DNA of 64,000 bases from Naganishia liquefaciens (taxonomy: Eukaryota; Basidiomycota; Tremellomycetes; Filobasidiales; Filobasidiaceae): NCBI GenBank assembly GCA_013423385.1, contig BLZA01000023.1:251782-315781 (forward strand), in the 5' to 3' direction. The notes below the pieces were generated by a model. That model did no database searches. It was not told the origin of the DNA and saw nothing but the letters and a program-made list of their open reading frames with translations. Both the position numbers and the translations under genes were made by a program. Below, piece after piece: positions 1 to 11,954 of the stretch. Position 1 is the first letter of the stretch, and each line of letters opens with the position of its first letter.

Positions 1-107
1 GAAATGGATGCTTGACCGCTCGACCGGAATACATCATTTCTATGGATCTCGCCATGATCGCACGGATCCCGTTCTCTACGCTGCATTGCTAATCCTATTC
101 TCGATAG

Positions 108-644
108 TACGGTCTCGTCGTCGCCGTCTTGATCTCCGGTGATCGTAAGCCTTCTCTCCCCGTTTCCCACTGAACCCCACGCTAAAGTCCCACGATCCGC
201 CCAGTGCAATCGCCCATGCCCCTCTACACTGGATTCATCCAGCTCGGTGCCGGTCTGTCGGTCGGTCTCGCCGGTCTCGCCGCTGGATTCGCCATCGGAA
301 TCGTCGGTGACGCCGGTGTCCGTGGTACCGCGCAGCAGCCTAGGTTGTTCGTTGGTATGGTATGTCTGCTTTGTTGCTCTAAAGTGTTGCGATCTGTGCT
401 CATATGACGCCCGGGCAGATCTTGATCTTGATTTTCGCCGAAGTTTTGGGTAGGCAACGATCATGACGGCAGCTTTGTGGCCGGAATTTTCTGACGTTCT
501 GCTTTGCTCGTCGGCCCTCAGGTTTGTACGGTTTGATCGTTGCCCTCATCATGAACACGAAAGCAGGATCAACACCCGCTGTAAGTAGCCTGCAGCAGGA
601 CTATTCAAGATACAGCGCTAACTTGCTCTTTGTAGTGCAAGTAA
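108..644 (+). CDS. VMA3: V-type H+-ATPase proteolipid subunit c (5' end outside window)
   Basis: This is the membrane-rotor proteolipid of the vacuolar proton pump. Five exons are visible: 108-144, 205-359, 419-449, 522-580 and 636-644. They encode the C-terminal half, about 96 residues. The readable segments are [12 protein letters not shown] (end of TM2), [15 protein letters not shown] with [18 protein letters not shown] (TM3), and [17 protein letters not shown] (TM4). The Glu in FAEVLG is the proton-carrying carboxylate of the family. The last exon adds only Cys-Lys-stop. Positions 1-107 look like the end of an intron, with a GCTAAT branch and a TAG acceptor at 105-107. VMA3 is chosen over the paralogue VMA11 on overall similarity only, because the N-terminus is missing. 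Confidence 0.9.
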
Positions 645-1157
645 ACTCGGACAAGCTTTTATGCCGCCACCTTAACGAGGGCCGCGAAAATAGAATTCTC
701 ATCCCACACTCAGAGCGGCAAGGACCCAGTCGCGCCGTATTCGCCGTGCTTCGGGAAGTATCAGGGATGAGCCGCAAATGTTCCGCATTGTATCCCTTTG
801 CTATAAAACCTCCATGTGTCTTGTCACCTTTCGATTGCACCTATATCCAATGTCTGAAGCTCGCGCTCATTGTCGTCACATAGCTGGTTGTCTGCCAGCC
901 AGTATGCTGCCATTCAAGCTTGGGCTACCGAACCCACTTCTTGAGTGACTCGCCTGTGGGGCGAACCGCGGTACAGGGATGACACGTGAAGCGACTGACA
1001 ACGAAAGGCTCCCTGTCGGATAGCGCAGATGACGTAAGCGACTCCTTTGTGCTCCACGCTGCGGGGCATGTCTGGTATACATACCCCCAAGTCAGTCCTC
1101 ATCCCCGCCTCGCCTTGGCTCGCGTCCTGGGTCTCTACAAAACACACATCACTCGCC
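645..1157. other. Intergenic spacer
   Basis: This spacer holds the 3' end of the V-ATPase gene and the promoter of the next plus-strand gene. The reading frames here are short and show no recognisable protein. Confidence 0.5.
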
Positions 1158-2157
1158 ATGGACAACTTTATCAATCTCGCAAAGCAGGGCATGCAGGCCT
1201 ACCAGAACTCTAACAACAACGAGGGTCAACAGCACCAGGGCCAGGGCCAGGGTGGATTCGGCGGTCAACAGGGCGGATTCGGTGGTGGTAACCAGCAATT
1301 CGGAGTCGGTGGTGGTGAGCAATTCAACGCTCCTCACGGAAGTGGTGGTGGCCAGAGCGGTGGATTCGGTGGATTCGGTCGTAAGTGATCCCGCCATCTC
1401 ATGTCCTTTCAAGGTCTCTCAAAACGTCCGCCTCAGTCGACTCTGGAGCCGCTCTCGGCACAGCTCAGCAGTACCTCGGTGGACAATCTGGCGGCCAAGA
1501 CACCCACGACTCTGGTCTCTCGGGTCTCTTTGCGCAAGGTCTCGCCATGGCTCAATCCTACGGCGTCAACAAGAACCCGCAAGATGTCGACCTTGATGGC
1601 GATGGAATCATTGATGCACACGAGCGGGCGTACGGACAGCAGCAAGGACAGGGCGGGCAGATGGACGCGCAGTCGATGGGTGCTGCGGCGGCGATGCAGG
1701 CCATGAAGAGCTTTATGGGACAGGGTGGTGCTCAGGCTCAGCAGAGCCAGGGCGGAAACATGCAGTCCAAGGTGGGTTTGCTGGCGTTTGCATACTAGCC
1801 GTAACCTGACGCCTTGATATCAGATCATCGGCATGGCAATGGCCGAAGCCGTCAAGGTACGTTTCAACCACGCACATAACCCCTGACAGGCACGCTGACA
1901 ACATGCTCCAGCTGTTCAACAAGAACGGCGGCGCTGCAAACGGCAGTCAGCAAGACGTCGTTTCCTCGGCCTCGACGACCATCATGAAGTTGATGCTCAA
2001 GAGCCAGATGAGCGGCGCGATGGGCACTGGCGGCGGTGCTGCGGGTGCTGGTGGTTCTGGAGGCCTGGGAGGTTTGCTCAACATGGTGAGTGTTATTGTC
2101 TGTTCCTATAATGGTGTCTGACGTTTGAGACAATGCCAGGCCTCCAAGTTTATGTAG
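1158..2157 (+). CDS. Gly/Gln-rich protein with an EF-hand-like loop, function unknown
   Basis: Five exons (1158-1380, 1437-1771, 1824-1856, 1912-2085, 2140-2157) give 260 residues. The start MDNFINLAKQGMQAYQ is followed by a low-complexity stretch of Gln, Gly and Phe (repeats like GGFGGQQGGFGG). Next comes a helical segment, then DVDLDGDGIIDAHERAYGQ, which has the D-x-D-G-D-G spacing of a calcium-binding EF-hand loop near residue 135. A Gln/Ala/Met-rich second half ends with LLNMASKFM. There is no signal peptide or membrane segment. It resembles conserved uncharacterised basidiomycete proteins of the DUF7721 type; that assignment is from memory. A single EF-hand-like loop does not prove calcium binding. 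The phases of all exons agree. Confidence 0.75.
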
Positions 2158-2509
2158 ATTGCGCAAAGTAGAATCGGTTGGCGAAATAAAGGCAAGGAGC
2201 AGTAGCCCTCCAATACACGTGTCAAGCAGGCCATGAATGGTGCAACGAATATATGATCATGACAATGTGACTCTGGCTATCCCAAGCCGACTGGCCGTGC
2301 AGCCGTAACCAAAGGCATTGAAGGATCTATCATGGCCCGGCATCGACCTTGTGAGATCTCCTCTGGCGATGTGACGTCATTGTCGCCCGAGTGGAGGTCG
2401 TCGACGCGTCTCGTATGGTCGTCTCATCCAAAAAGTTGAAGTGCAGGGTGTGCAAGTGGTCCTCGTTCTCGCAGTCCGCGTCACCCACTAGTAGGCCACA
2501 CCGTATACC

Positions 2510-3637
2510 ATGGCTCCCAGCATTCACAACACGGGTGTACCCCTGCCCAAACCCCCGCCAAACGCCCACGCCGTTCGCGCAAAACCCGACATCTCGGGCA
2601 TCATCTTTCATGTCGTTTCAGCCGCGGTCATGGCGAATGGGTTCCTGGCGCTGCTGCAGCTTGGAATGACAGAGTGGATCAACAAACAGGTGAGCTGGGG
2701 AATGCCTCGCTGATGGATGCGGCGCTGACAGCTTTCGCGCTGGACTTGACAGGTCGGAGGTGAGATTCCAAACCGCAGGACAATAGTGCATCCTTTGATT
2801 TCACACTCTTTGCAGGGCACTTTCAATTCCTGACTATAGATGGGCTCTGGCTCACCATCGTCACATGTCTATTAGGAGGAATGGGAGAAATGTTACCTGG
2901 AGTCAAGAGCAAGTTCATGTGGACCTCGACCGATCTGCAGCTGATACACAGTCCAGTCCTGCGTACCGTGAAGCGCGCCTTCCTCTTGATCGCCCTTCCA
3001 GTCGAGCTCACAGTCTCTACAATCTACGTACGTATCTTCTTCTACGGCATCAGCAGAGTCGAAACGCTCATCATCTCTCATAGTGGGGACTGATCCTCCT
3101 CGCTCCGGGACTAATCGTTCCCGACATGGCAAGCGTCGCCCCTGAGAGCTCGGGACCCGTCACCTCCTCCTCCGAGGCGCCGCAGCTTTTGAGAATCCCG
3201 ACCTGGATCGACGTCTCGATCCACGGAGTCCCCGCTATTGTACTCATCATCGGTACGGTACCGTCTGGGGCAACGGTCTATCCCGTTTCCGGATCCTGAC
3301 TAAACGTTTTTCCCGCCCAATGATTTTGCCTAGACTTCTTTTTCCGGGAGAAAAAGTACCGACCGCCGGTCTCGACCTGGGGAGCTATCGTGCTCAGCAT
3401 GGTCGCCGGAACAGCGTATAGTGTATGGGTAGAATACTGCGCAGCGTACAATAATCGATGTGAGCCGGTCTTTTCCTGGATGTTGCACGTGACCCCCTGG
3501 CTGATTCACCGACACGACATCCAGTCCCATACCCGTTCTTGCCGCTGGATTCCTTTGAAATCAGGGTCGTCATCTACATTGGTGCGACCACGTTTGCCTA
3601 CGTGGCTTTCAAGGTGCTCAACAGCCTGCACAAGTAG
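2510..3637 (+). CDS. FAR-17a/AIG1-like multi-pass membrane protein
   Basis: The AIG1/ADTRP family comprises multi-pass membrane proteins; mammalian members hydrolyse fatty-acid esters of hydroxy fatty acids. Six exons (2510-2689, 2753-2759, 2816-3027, 3084-3252, 3334-3459, 3525-3637) encode 268 residues. Hydrophobic segments are visible around IIFHVVSAAVMANGFLALL, LWLTIVTCLLGG, FLLIALPVELTVSTIYWGL, VPAIVLIIDFFF, WGAIVLSMVAGTAYSVWV and IRVVIYIGATTFAYVAF. The segment VGGHFQFLT matches the family hallmark GG..xFLT. It is only produced if a 7-nt exon is spliced in at 2753-2759. The ester substrate in this fungus is not known. The gene is tail-to-tail with the complex I subunit gene. Confidence 0.8.
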
Positions 3638-3692
3638 GCGGATGAGGAAGACCCGAGGCGAACGCGGGAAATTTGAGGCAGGCAACGATACC

Positions 3693-3714
3693 GCATATAG
3701 ACTGCATATAGACT
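3693..3714. repeat. Two tandem copies of an 11-nt unit
   Basis: The unit GCATATAGACT occurs twice back to back in the 3' region just after the AIG1-like stop codon. It looks like a simple duplication with no visible function. Confidence 0.6.
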
Positions 3715-3875
3715 GCATGACAAAGGCGTGTCTGGGGTGATCAGAGAGGCAGCATGAACATAAAATCACTCCAAGGATGCATGTATCTCGAATATCCGAT
3801 GCATTCCATGCTCATATTGGTACAACGCCTTCCGCTCGCCCTTCTCCCCCCCCCCTTTCGGCCAACACCCCTACT

Positions 3876-5419
3876 CTACTTGTACATGACCATGGGCCAG
3901 TACGCATCCGGCGCATGCGGAACCTCTCCTCCGGGCTTTGGATGCCACCTTGTTGTCGGAGGTCTGGGCGGCAGACCCGTCACGCCAGTCGACGTCGATG
4001 ACTTTGGCGAGATCCCTCCCGAGGTGAATGACGCCGGGACGGCGGCGAGAACGGTTGTGAGCGATGGCGCGGCAGGTTGTTGCGTCGTAGTGATATCTGT
4101 CGATTGGGTGGCCGGCGCGGGAAGGCTGAAAGCGGGCGGCACGAGGTTAAGCGGTTAGGGTGGGTGGGGGGGGGGGTTGCAGGCAGACAAACATACGCTT
4201 TTTGTCCCTCCGGCGAGGCAAGGAGCAAGCCTGCGAGCTTTTCCTGCGTGATCACACTGGTAGCCGGGAATTGACGACGGGTCTAATGCACAAACAGACA
4301 AGATCAGGTTGGCGCAACGCATACCGCGTGTTCGGGAACGGGGACGTACATCTCGCTTGAAGTACTGAATAGGAGAATGATAACGTTCAGTCAGCCCACC
4401 GTGAGGTTCCCCCGGAGAAGAGCAGGAAAAGACGCACAGGGTTAAACGCGACGTCGCTCGCCTGCGTTGCGGGCGTGGCGTATCGTTCCTCCCGCGAGCC
4501 CGGCTGCGGGTACCGGTTCATGTCGGGAATGGGCAGACCCGAGGAGATTTCGGGGTTGACTGCGGGAACGAAGGGAGTGAGCATGGGACGGTCGGCATAG
4601 GAGGGAAGGAGGGGGATGCGGTACATACCAACGAGGGCGTCACCTGTTTGGGTGTCGAGAATGTCGAGATGGGTATGGATTTAGGTATTTGGGGCAAGCG
4701 ATGTGAAGGGAATGTCGGGTCGGCCGTTGAGGAAAATACAAGTGTTGGGAAGACAAAGTGTTAGTCGATCGTCGCCCTCCTCTCACACGGGTGGAAACCT
4801 GTGACGTACGGAACTTTTTCCAGAAACCCTATATGATCGGCAAGAGAGGAAACGCAAGGTCAGCATGGAATCGATGGTACTTTTCTTCCGTTTGAGCCTC
4901 GAGTGATTGGCGCACGTCCTTGCGGTCCAAAAGATCACAGCCGCAATAGGCTGACAAATGTACGAGACCCTAGCCTTGTTTCGTGCATTCGAGCTGCTGC
5001 GCTCGCCATGCCAAAGCTTGCCATGACGAATACGTCCCGCTGCCCCTATTCCCCGCCAACCCAATCCCTTCGACGAGTATCCACCACTCGACCGAGATCC
5101 AGCTGTCGTGAACAACATGCGGAGTTTCACGCGGGACCATCCCGAATACTACTGCTCCTCACACCAGTCCGTTGATCCCCGCGTGTTCACTCATCCTCAC
5201 ACTCTATCCCTGCATCCCAACTCTCTCCAAATCCCTTCCCCATTCCCCAAGAGTATCTTCCCCTGTCCCACAACCCGTCTTGTGTACATCTCCCACAGTG
5301 CGCGCGCGTGTCCATTCCCTCGTCGTGTGCTTTCCCCGCTAATGACTTACCTTGGGATGGGCGTGGTAGAGCGTATGGTCGGCGGACTTGCCGGCCAATC
5401 GGATCGAGGTAGCGAGCAT
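3876..5419 (-). CDS. Mitochondrial complex I accessory subunit (fungal 21.3 kDa type)
   Basis: Six exons on the minus strand (5351-5419, 4810-4828, 4438-4643, 4350-4364, 4197-4282, 3876-4125) give 214 residues with consistent phase. The reading is MLATSIRLAGKSADHTLYH, then GFWKKFRDALVGMYR, then SSGLPIPDMNRYPQPGSRE, AFNPYFKRDTRRQFPATS, VITQEKLAGLLLASPEG and a Pro/Thr-rich tail. YPQPGSREERYATPAT and the YxKRDxRRxxPxxxVxTQ block recall the Neurospora 21.3 kDa NADH:ubiquinone oxidoreductase subunit. The start was chosen because it is the only ATG before the first donor; no ATG lies upstream on this strand until the next gene. Two exons are very short (19 and 15 nt). The family name is from memory. 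Confidence 0.65.
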
Positions 5420-5762
5420 GGCGTCGGGGAACTTGTCTTTCTTCTCTGAACGACGACGCGGGGGTGGATCAATATCCCCCGGAGGAGGAAGCGTGTGATA
5501 TGTCGGTCGGCGATGAATCCACCAACACCTCCCTTGCGATTCGCTCGTGGGCGCGAAGGAGACAGCGGGTTGGGGGGCCGGGAAGGGGGCGCGCTTCTTC
5601 TGCTTGGGGGTCGCTTAGGTAATCCGCCCCGCCTCCCGTCCCCCGCGGGCCACGCGGTCCGGGATGACACCGAGGATCCCAATGATTATATCTCGCTCGC
5701 AAGTCAAGTCGATTCTCTTCCTGTCACGTCGTGCACCCTCAACCCTCTTGGAACCGCACACC

Positions 5763-7255
5763 ATGTCCGCTCAACCCATTCGCACCACCGTCCTCGGCGC
5801 CGGTCTCTCTCTCTCGGCATTCCATTACCCGATCATCACCTCGTATCCGTCCCTCTTCACGCTTCATTCCGTGCTCGAGCGGTCCGCCGATCTCACGCCC
5901 GACGCGCAAACGGGCAAGTCGTACACAAAGTCGGCGGCAAAGGATCGGTGTGGGGAGGATGTCAAGGTAGTCAACACGTTGGATGAGGTTGTTGGCGATG
6001 AGCAGGTCGAGTTGGTCGTGATTGGTGTTCCCAACGGGTTGCATTTTGATTATGCAAAGCGGTGTATGGAGGCCGGCAAGCATGGTATGTATGGTCTTGG
6101 CGCAATCGGAGGAAAGTAGAGTTGACGTTTGGAGTGGGCTGATAGTCATGCTGGAGAAGCCCATCACAACGACGTATGAGGAATCTTTGCAGCTGATCGA
6201 GATTGCGAAAGAGAACAATGTCGTCTTGACGACTTATCAGAACCGACGATGGTAAGCCGCAGAGTCACCTTGAGACGACGGTGATCAAGGGTTTGACGCT
6301 TTCCCAGGGACGCCGACTTTTTGGCCGTTCAGGAATTGATCAAGGATGGCAAGGTGCGCATCCCACGCCACCCTTCGACCTCCCCGCTCTCCCTCTTACG
6401 TTTACCCCCCGGCCCCTTCCTTCCTTCCCCTAGCTCGGTCAACTCAACGACTTTACCTCGTCCTTTGACCGCTTCCGACCACAAGCAACCTCGTCCGGCT
6501 GGAAGGAACAGCCCGGAGCGCACAACGACGCGCTGTACAACCTCGGTTCGCACGTGATCGATCAGGCGTTGGTCCTCTTTGGCAAGCCGGAAAAGGTGAC
6601 GGGGTTCAGCTTTAGCTTGCGCAGCGGCGAGGGGCTGGATGATTCGGTACGTTGACGAGCACACAGACGCGGCGCGCGGGGAACAATCAGCTCTTACACC
6701 TTGCCCCCCCCTCCCGCGCATCCCAGTTTGTTCTCCACATGCACTACCCTACCAGCAACCCCGCCTCGACGCCTTACCCGCTCATGGTCACCTGTCGCGC
6801 CTCCATGATCCGCGCTCAGGACCCGCAACCGCGATTCAATATTACCGGCGACAAGGGCTCGTACATCAAGTTTGGCCTCGACCCGCAAGAGGGCGAGATG
6901 CGCGTGTGGAAGCCCGAGAGTGGGCGACGTGTTGGGGATGACAAGTGGGGGTATGAAGAAGAAGGGATGTGGGGAGAATTGCAGACCGTCAAGGAGGGAA
7001 AACTCGTCAAGGAAAAGTAGGCCCTTTCCGGACTGATGCGCTTCAGACACCGATTCGCTGATGCTTTGGCCCCGTTTCAGGTACCCTTCGCCCGCCGGAT
7101 CGTACCAAAACATTTATCAAAATCTCTACACCGCCATCCGAGAAGACAAGGAAAAGCTCATCGTCAAGCCAGAACAGGCCGCATTGACGATGAAGATTAT
7201 CGAATTGGCGTTCCAGAGTTCGAGGGAAGGCCGGACGCTTAAGGTTGAGCTCTAG
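5763..7255 (+). CDS. Gfo/Idh/MocA-family NAD(P)-dependent oxidoreductase
   Basis: Six exons (5763-6084, 6146-6251, 6308-6353, 6434-6646, 6727-7016, 7081-7255) encode 383 residues. The N-terminal Rossmann fold starts TTVLGAGLSLSAFHYP, with VELVVIGVPNGLHFDYAKRC at the end of the nucleotide domain. The family signature EKP follows (HVMLEKPITTTYEESLQL), then the C-terminal alpha/beta domain with NLGSHVIDQALVLFGKPEKV. These enzymes oxidise or reduce sugars, inositols and related compounds. The exact substrate cannot be read from the sequence. There is no targeting peptide, so it is probably cytosolic. It is divergent from the complex I subunit gene with about 340 bp between start codons. Confidence 0.85.
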
Positions 7256-8718
7256 AAACGGTGGCAAAAACGGGGGACACGGAATAGATGGGTAAATATA
7301 GATACTATTGTGAGCAGTCGTTACAAAAGGGGACGACCGCAGCATGATCAAAACGCGCCGATGAAACGCGACGGACACTACGCGATTTCTTTACTGCTGT
7401 GCAAGTCGGGCCACTTGATTCGATGCGCCTTCACACCTTGTCTGAAACAAGATTCAACTATACGACTCAACAGTACCCTGGCCGAAAGGAACGATATCCC
7501 TCCGTCTCACTCGGACTCGACAGTGACTCGGTCATGTCCAGTCAGCAAACGTTATTCCCCCGGCCAGGATGGGGCGAGATCTTTTACTCTTTGTTCGTCA
7601 AGCAGGTGGAACCGAATTGACATGCCAGGTGGGCGGTGTTCACCTGCAGTATCACATGGTGCATATGCTTGGACCAGTATCACCTGTTTTGAGCCACTCC
7701 AGGCGACTTTGCATGTTTGACAACCGATCTGCCGATGGAAGTCCAGGCTGGGTTCAACCTCGCGCTGCGCAAAGCCCCACGCGATCTGCTACCTGATCCT
7801 CACGAAACCTTCTTGTCGGTTCCGCCGTTCTTGCGCTTTGCTTCCATTGTCGGGAATCTCGACGGGGTATCAGAATGGCTTTTTTTTGGTCCGATTGGAG
7901 AAGAAGGTGGGAGAGCGCATTCTAGATTATCGCTTCAAATAGCTTGTGCAACCCTTTGAATCCCATGGCATTGTTCGGAAGAAAGTCTGAATCAGGGGTC
8001 ATGGGAGCATACGATTTGATGAATACGCCGGTGGTTGCCTCTCCTGATAACTGCAACATCAGATCTTACAAGATGTATGTGTTCCTGCTCAGCTATTCAG
8101 AGGCTCCATGATACTTTTGAGAGTCGGTTTGTCGCTCCAAGCAAGTCGGGCAAAGTCGAGGTAAGCAAACATGTCGTTTACACCTCTGATCTAGACCTTC
8201 AACGTAGTCAAGTGGGTACTCACAATGCTGAATTTATCTCCCGTTTCTAGACTTGTCTTTGACATGAGTGATCATGAATCCCGAAAGTGGCCTCCGCAGC
8301 TTTCCTCTATGTCGATCTCAGCTAGAGAAGAGGCTCCTGCGTACCTGCTTCTAGATGCCGATCCGCACTGAGAGTCAGAGAAGATTGAAGCTTTGACCGC
8401 GCGACATGTGAGACGATCTCTGCCGGGCCAATGGGAATGACTCAACACGACGTCTACCGACCGATTCTGGGTATGCGATTGACGTCACGGGTATGAGTGG
8501 TAAGTAGCTTGCAAGATACCTACCCCTCCCCTATAAATGCCAATCATTCCTTGAACAGGTCATTTTTCTCCCCGTTCGCTCGGCGCAACTGCAATCCGCC
8601 TCAATTGGGTTGACCAATTGCCTACAAGTACGAGAAATCTTGGAGCTGGTAGCTGGTCTTCAGAATCCTTGCTTTCGAATTCGAGCGCAAACGATCAAGT
8701 CCTTCCAGGATATCGCAC
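7256..8718. other. Long intergenic region
   Basis: About 1.46 kb lie between the oxidoreductase stop and the DUF1996 start. Reading frames are short on both strands and I recognise nothing in them. The right part includes a TATA box for the next gene. Confidence 0.5.
8532..8537 (+). promoter_or_regulatory. TATA box upstream of the DUF1996-WSC gene
   Basis: TATAAA stands in a pyrimidine-rich setting about 180 bp before the signal-peptide ATG at 8719. The assignment is by motif and position only. Confidence 0.45.
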
Positions 8719-11600
8719 ATGATGAAATCCTTCTTGGTAGTCGGTCGCGTTTTGTTGCTGTTGGTGATCTCGGTGGATACTGTGATCAGTCAGCAAGGTG
8801 AGTTTCGACGAACAATCGGGATTGATTGATTTATATACGAGTACTCCAGATGCTTGGCATATGGACTTGTAAGTGCAAAAGTGATTCTTGTATCCACCGC
8901 CGCCTGACGTTTCCTTTACAGCATTCCTACATTGGTACGGGAACAGATTGACCCGGTTGTGAATCCCAATAAACGCAAGTTATTATGTCTTGTTATGGTC
9001 TAAAATGTTGATGTCCTTCTTCCTTGCAAACAGAATCTAGCCACATGCATCGAATAATCGTACGTGACATTGCGGAATCTGTCGAGGTATGCGACGGCAA
9101 GACCGATACTTGCCCATCAGGGAGGAAGCAATTTCGCCGCATCATACAATTACGATGATCTCAACGCTTCACCATGTTCTACTGTTGAGCTTCAGCCAGA
9201 TAAGTCTAACTATTGGATGGTAAGCTTATCGGGCGGACACCGACAAATGACTCACAGCGTCGCGGTTCAAGCCGCAACTTTATTGGATAGTCAAACCAGG
9301 TGATCCAAACACGACTTTTATATCGATGCGGACCAACAATCGTTTCTACTATTTCCTTGGTCGAAATGTAAGTGTTGTGTCTTAGAGGCTATGAAGCGCA
9401 TGCGCTATTCAACGCTGAGTGACACTCTGTAGGATTATAATACCCCTGTTCAACCCTTCCCGAAAGGACTGCGCATGCTTTCTGGAAATCCCATGGCGAA
9501 GGCCCCCTCGACACCACCATATCTAACTTTCCAATGCCAGAAGACGCCGGAAGATATATACGTAGGTATTCTGAGGGTTGTTACGACAAGCAGTTGACAT
9601 ACTTCTACGGCTGTAGTACGGACCAAACTGGAATTTCAACTCGAAATGCAATACTGGGATCAAGACGGAAGTCAAATTCCCCTCATGGTAACTAGCAGTC
9701 ATCAAGTCCGTCACATCGTCTTTTATTGATATCTCCCTTCAGCTGGGACGGAATCAACTTGTACAAGTCTGACCAATCGCATATGGCTGTCGGTTTCGCT
9801 TCCAAGCCCCACATCTCGTCGCGCTGACCGATGCACAGTACCCCAGCAATCCCCCGAATGCCGGACGATGCCCGCGAAGCCATCCCATACGGCTACCCAT
9901 GGTGCGGGAATATCGCTAATCGACCCGCATGACTCAAGGAAACTGATTCGGCATGACAATCACCAACAACAGATCTTGCTCGAGTATACGTGGATGATTC
10001 CGAAAGTCGGTCTGGATAAAATTATAAAGGGTCATCTCGCTTGGTCGAATGGGGACACTACCGGTAAGATCGTCTGCGAAACTTGGTCCCTTCCCATGCT
10101 AATTCCAAATGGACAATGCGGCTTAGGGTATGGCATGCATGCCGATTTCGTCAACGGGCAAGTTGACTTTTGAGTTCCGGTATTGCGCTATCAGGCTGAC
10201 ACCAAGAAACCTGACTCTTGCGCAGATGGGACATTTCGGTCCTCAAGAAAGCACTAAACGATCCCCGATGTGTGAATCTCAATTCGTCGCTGTCAGTAAA
10301 CCTGCTTCCGGAGCCGAAAGCTTCAGCTCGTCCCTCAGCTGATCTATCGCAGGCCATTCAAAAAATGTGCAGCATTCGAAGGGATGTTCAATGCGGAAAA
10401 GGCAAAGGCTTGCAAGCCCAGCAGAGGCATACTTGTGGAGCCTACAGGTAACGGTGACGACGTTGAGATTCCAAGATTACCTGGATGCAACCCCTTATGT
10501 GAGTTTGCATCTCGAACTCTGTAGCTTTCAGTGCTGAGCGGGCTGTTGGCAGGGTCTGACGGGCCGAAGCCCACGTGCAATCCTCCTGTTTCCCCCCTCG
10601 ATGTTAGCCATCTCACTGGCGAAGATGGTCCATACGTGGTGGATCGCGATGATCAATTCAACCCAAATTTGGCATCAGTCGGAAGTACCTGGGCCAAAGC
10701 CGGCTGCTTCGAAGATTCGAAAACGAGTCCCCCTTTCAACGGCGCGATGGACGGGTATTACGACGAAAAGAATCTGACTGTCACGCAATGCACTACGCTA
10801 TGCGGTAAAAGCAACAAGAAAGTGGCGGCCATGATGAAGAAAGGTACTGCTACTGGTTGGGTAAGTCTCAAACCGAAGAGAGTGGAAAGCTCAAAGCTCA
10901 AACGAATTTCAAAGCTATGCCAGTGTGCCGACACAATCGCTTCGACTGCCCTTGTAGCTCCGGATTCATGCTACTTAACTTGCCCAGGTAAGTTGCACAT
11001 CGTCGAGAACCCGTTGATAGCGGAGGCAGACTGCTTCACTCCTACAAGGCGACAAAAACCAGATATGCGGCGGGTCATATAATTGGGTCGTACATTACAC
11101 GAATCAGCCGAGTGTCGGAGGTGTAGGCTGTTACCGCCCACCCTCCGATGCGAATGCCGATAATCTTATAAAGGCTGCCAAGCACAGCTTCAAGTCGGAC
11201 AGCATGTCGAGGTCGATGTGCCTATCGGCCTGCGCCGCCATTGGAGCGAAATGGGCAGGACTGATGAACGGGAATACGTAAGTATTAGCGAGATGCCCGC
11301 CTGAAATCTTTCGCTCGCATCGTTCACACTCCTTCAATAGATGCTATTGCGGAGACGAGTATAAGCTCGGAAAGGGTGTATATGTTCCAGACTCACAGTG
11401 CGATAAGCCATGCCACGGTAAGATTGGTTTTATTGGCATATCGCAATTGCTGTCTGAAACTCGTCTCCGAAGGGAATAAACAAGAGACTTGCGGTGGCAG
11501 CAACGCGCCGAGGCTGCAAACCCTTCCCGTGTCCAATACCGCTGTCATAGCGCATAAGCGCATGCTGAAGAGAGCGGCTCTTCCTCGAGAAGCTCACTAG
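8719..11600 (+). CDS. Secreted DUF1996 protein with two WSC domains
   Basis: Nineteen small exons, all in phase, give 609 residues. Two adjacent ATGs open a signal peptide (MMKSFLVVGRVLLLLVISV...ISQQ). The DUF1996 domain follows, about residues 27-330: DAWHMDFIPTLVREQIDPVV, SSHMHRIIGGSNFAASYNYD, QPDKSNYWMPQLYW, PKGLRMLSGNP, PSCWDGINLYKSDQSHMA, LAWSNGDTTGYGMHADFVNGWD and PFKKCAAFEG. Two cysteine-rich WSC modules close the protein: WAKAGCFED...WLCQCADT...NQICGGSYNWVVHYT and VGGCGYRPP-like GCYRPPSD...TCYCGDEYKLGKG...QETCGG. WSC domains bind cell-wall carbohydrate, and DUF1996 proteins are secreted fungal proteins of unknown activity. Introns at 8975 and 10158 start with GCAAGT instead of GT. No GPI tail is visible. 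Confidence 0.88.
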
Positions 11601-11954
11601 GATGATCCAGCTGTCGGTAAAAGCAGCGGTGCAACCAATGACTCAGGCCTGCCGGACATGGCCTGACAGACAACGCAAAGAAAATCGAAAATGATATATC
11701 CGAAATCGACCAAAACAATGATGTTATTGTATAATGTGGAACGATGGCAGAGCCGACTGTCTGCCTGTGTAAAATCCATACATGTATCGGTAAATATGCC
11801 CATCCAGGCGGTGCGCTCTGCCGCATGTTGACTTGAATTAGCATAAAGTTCAAAAAAAGAAATTTTTACAAGTATCCGGGTGCCTACAACGGTCAGGCAT
11901 ATCTACACCTTGCATACAACGAAGAGTTCTCCCTTGAGATCTCCTGATCATTCT

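Noticed and set aside
3848-3858. Poly-C and poly-G runs (also near 4165-4175) as regulatory or quadruplex elements
   Set aside because: Single homopolymer runs of this length lack the four-tract pattern needed and may include sequencing uncertainty.
5495-5986. 163-codon plus frame
   Set aside because: It overlaps the first exon of the oxidoreductase in another frame and consists of GC-rich upstream sequence.
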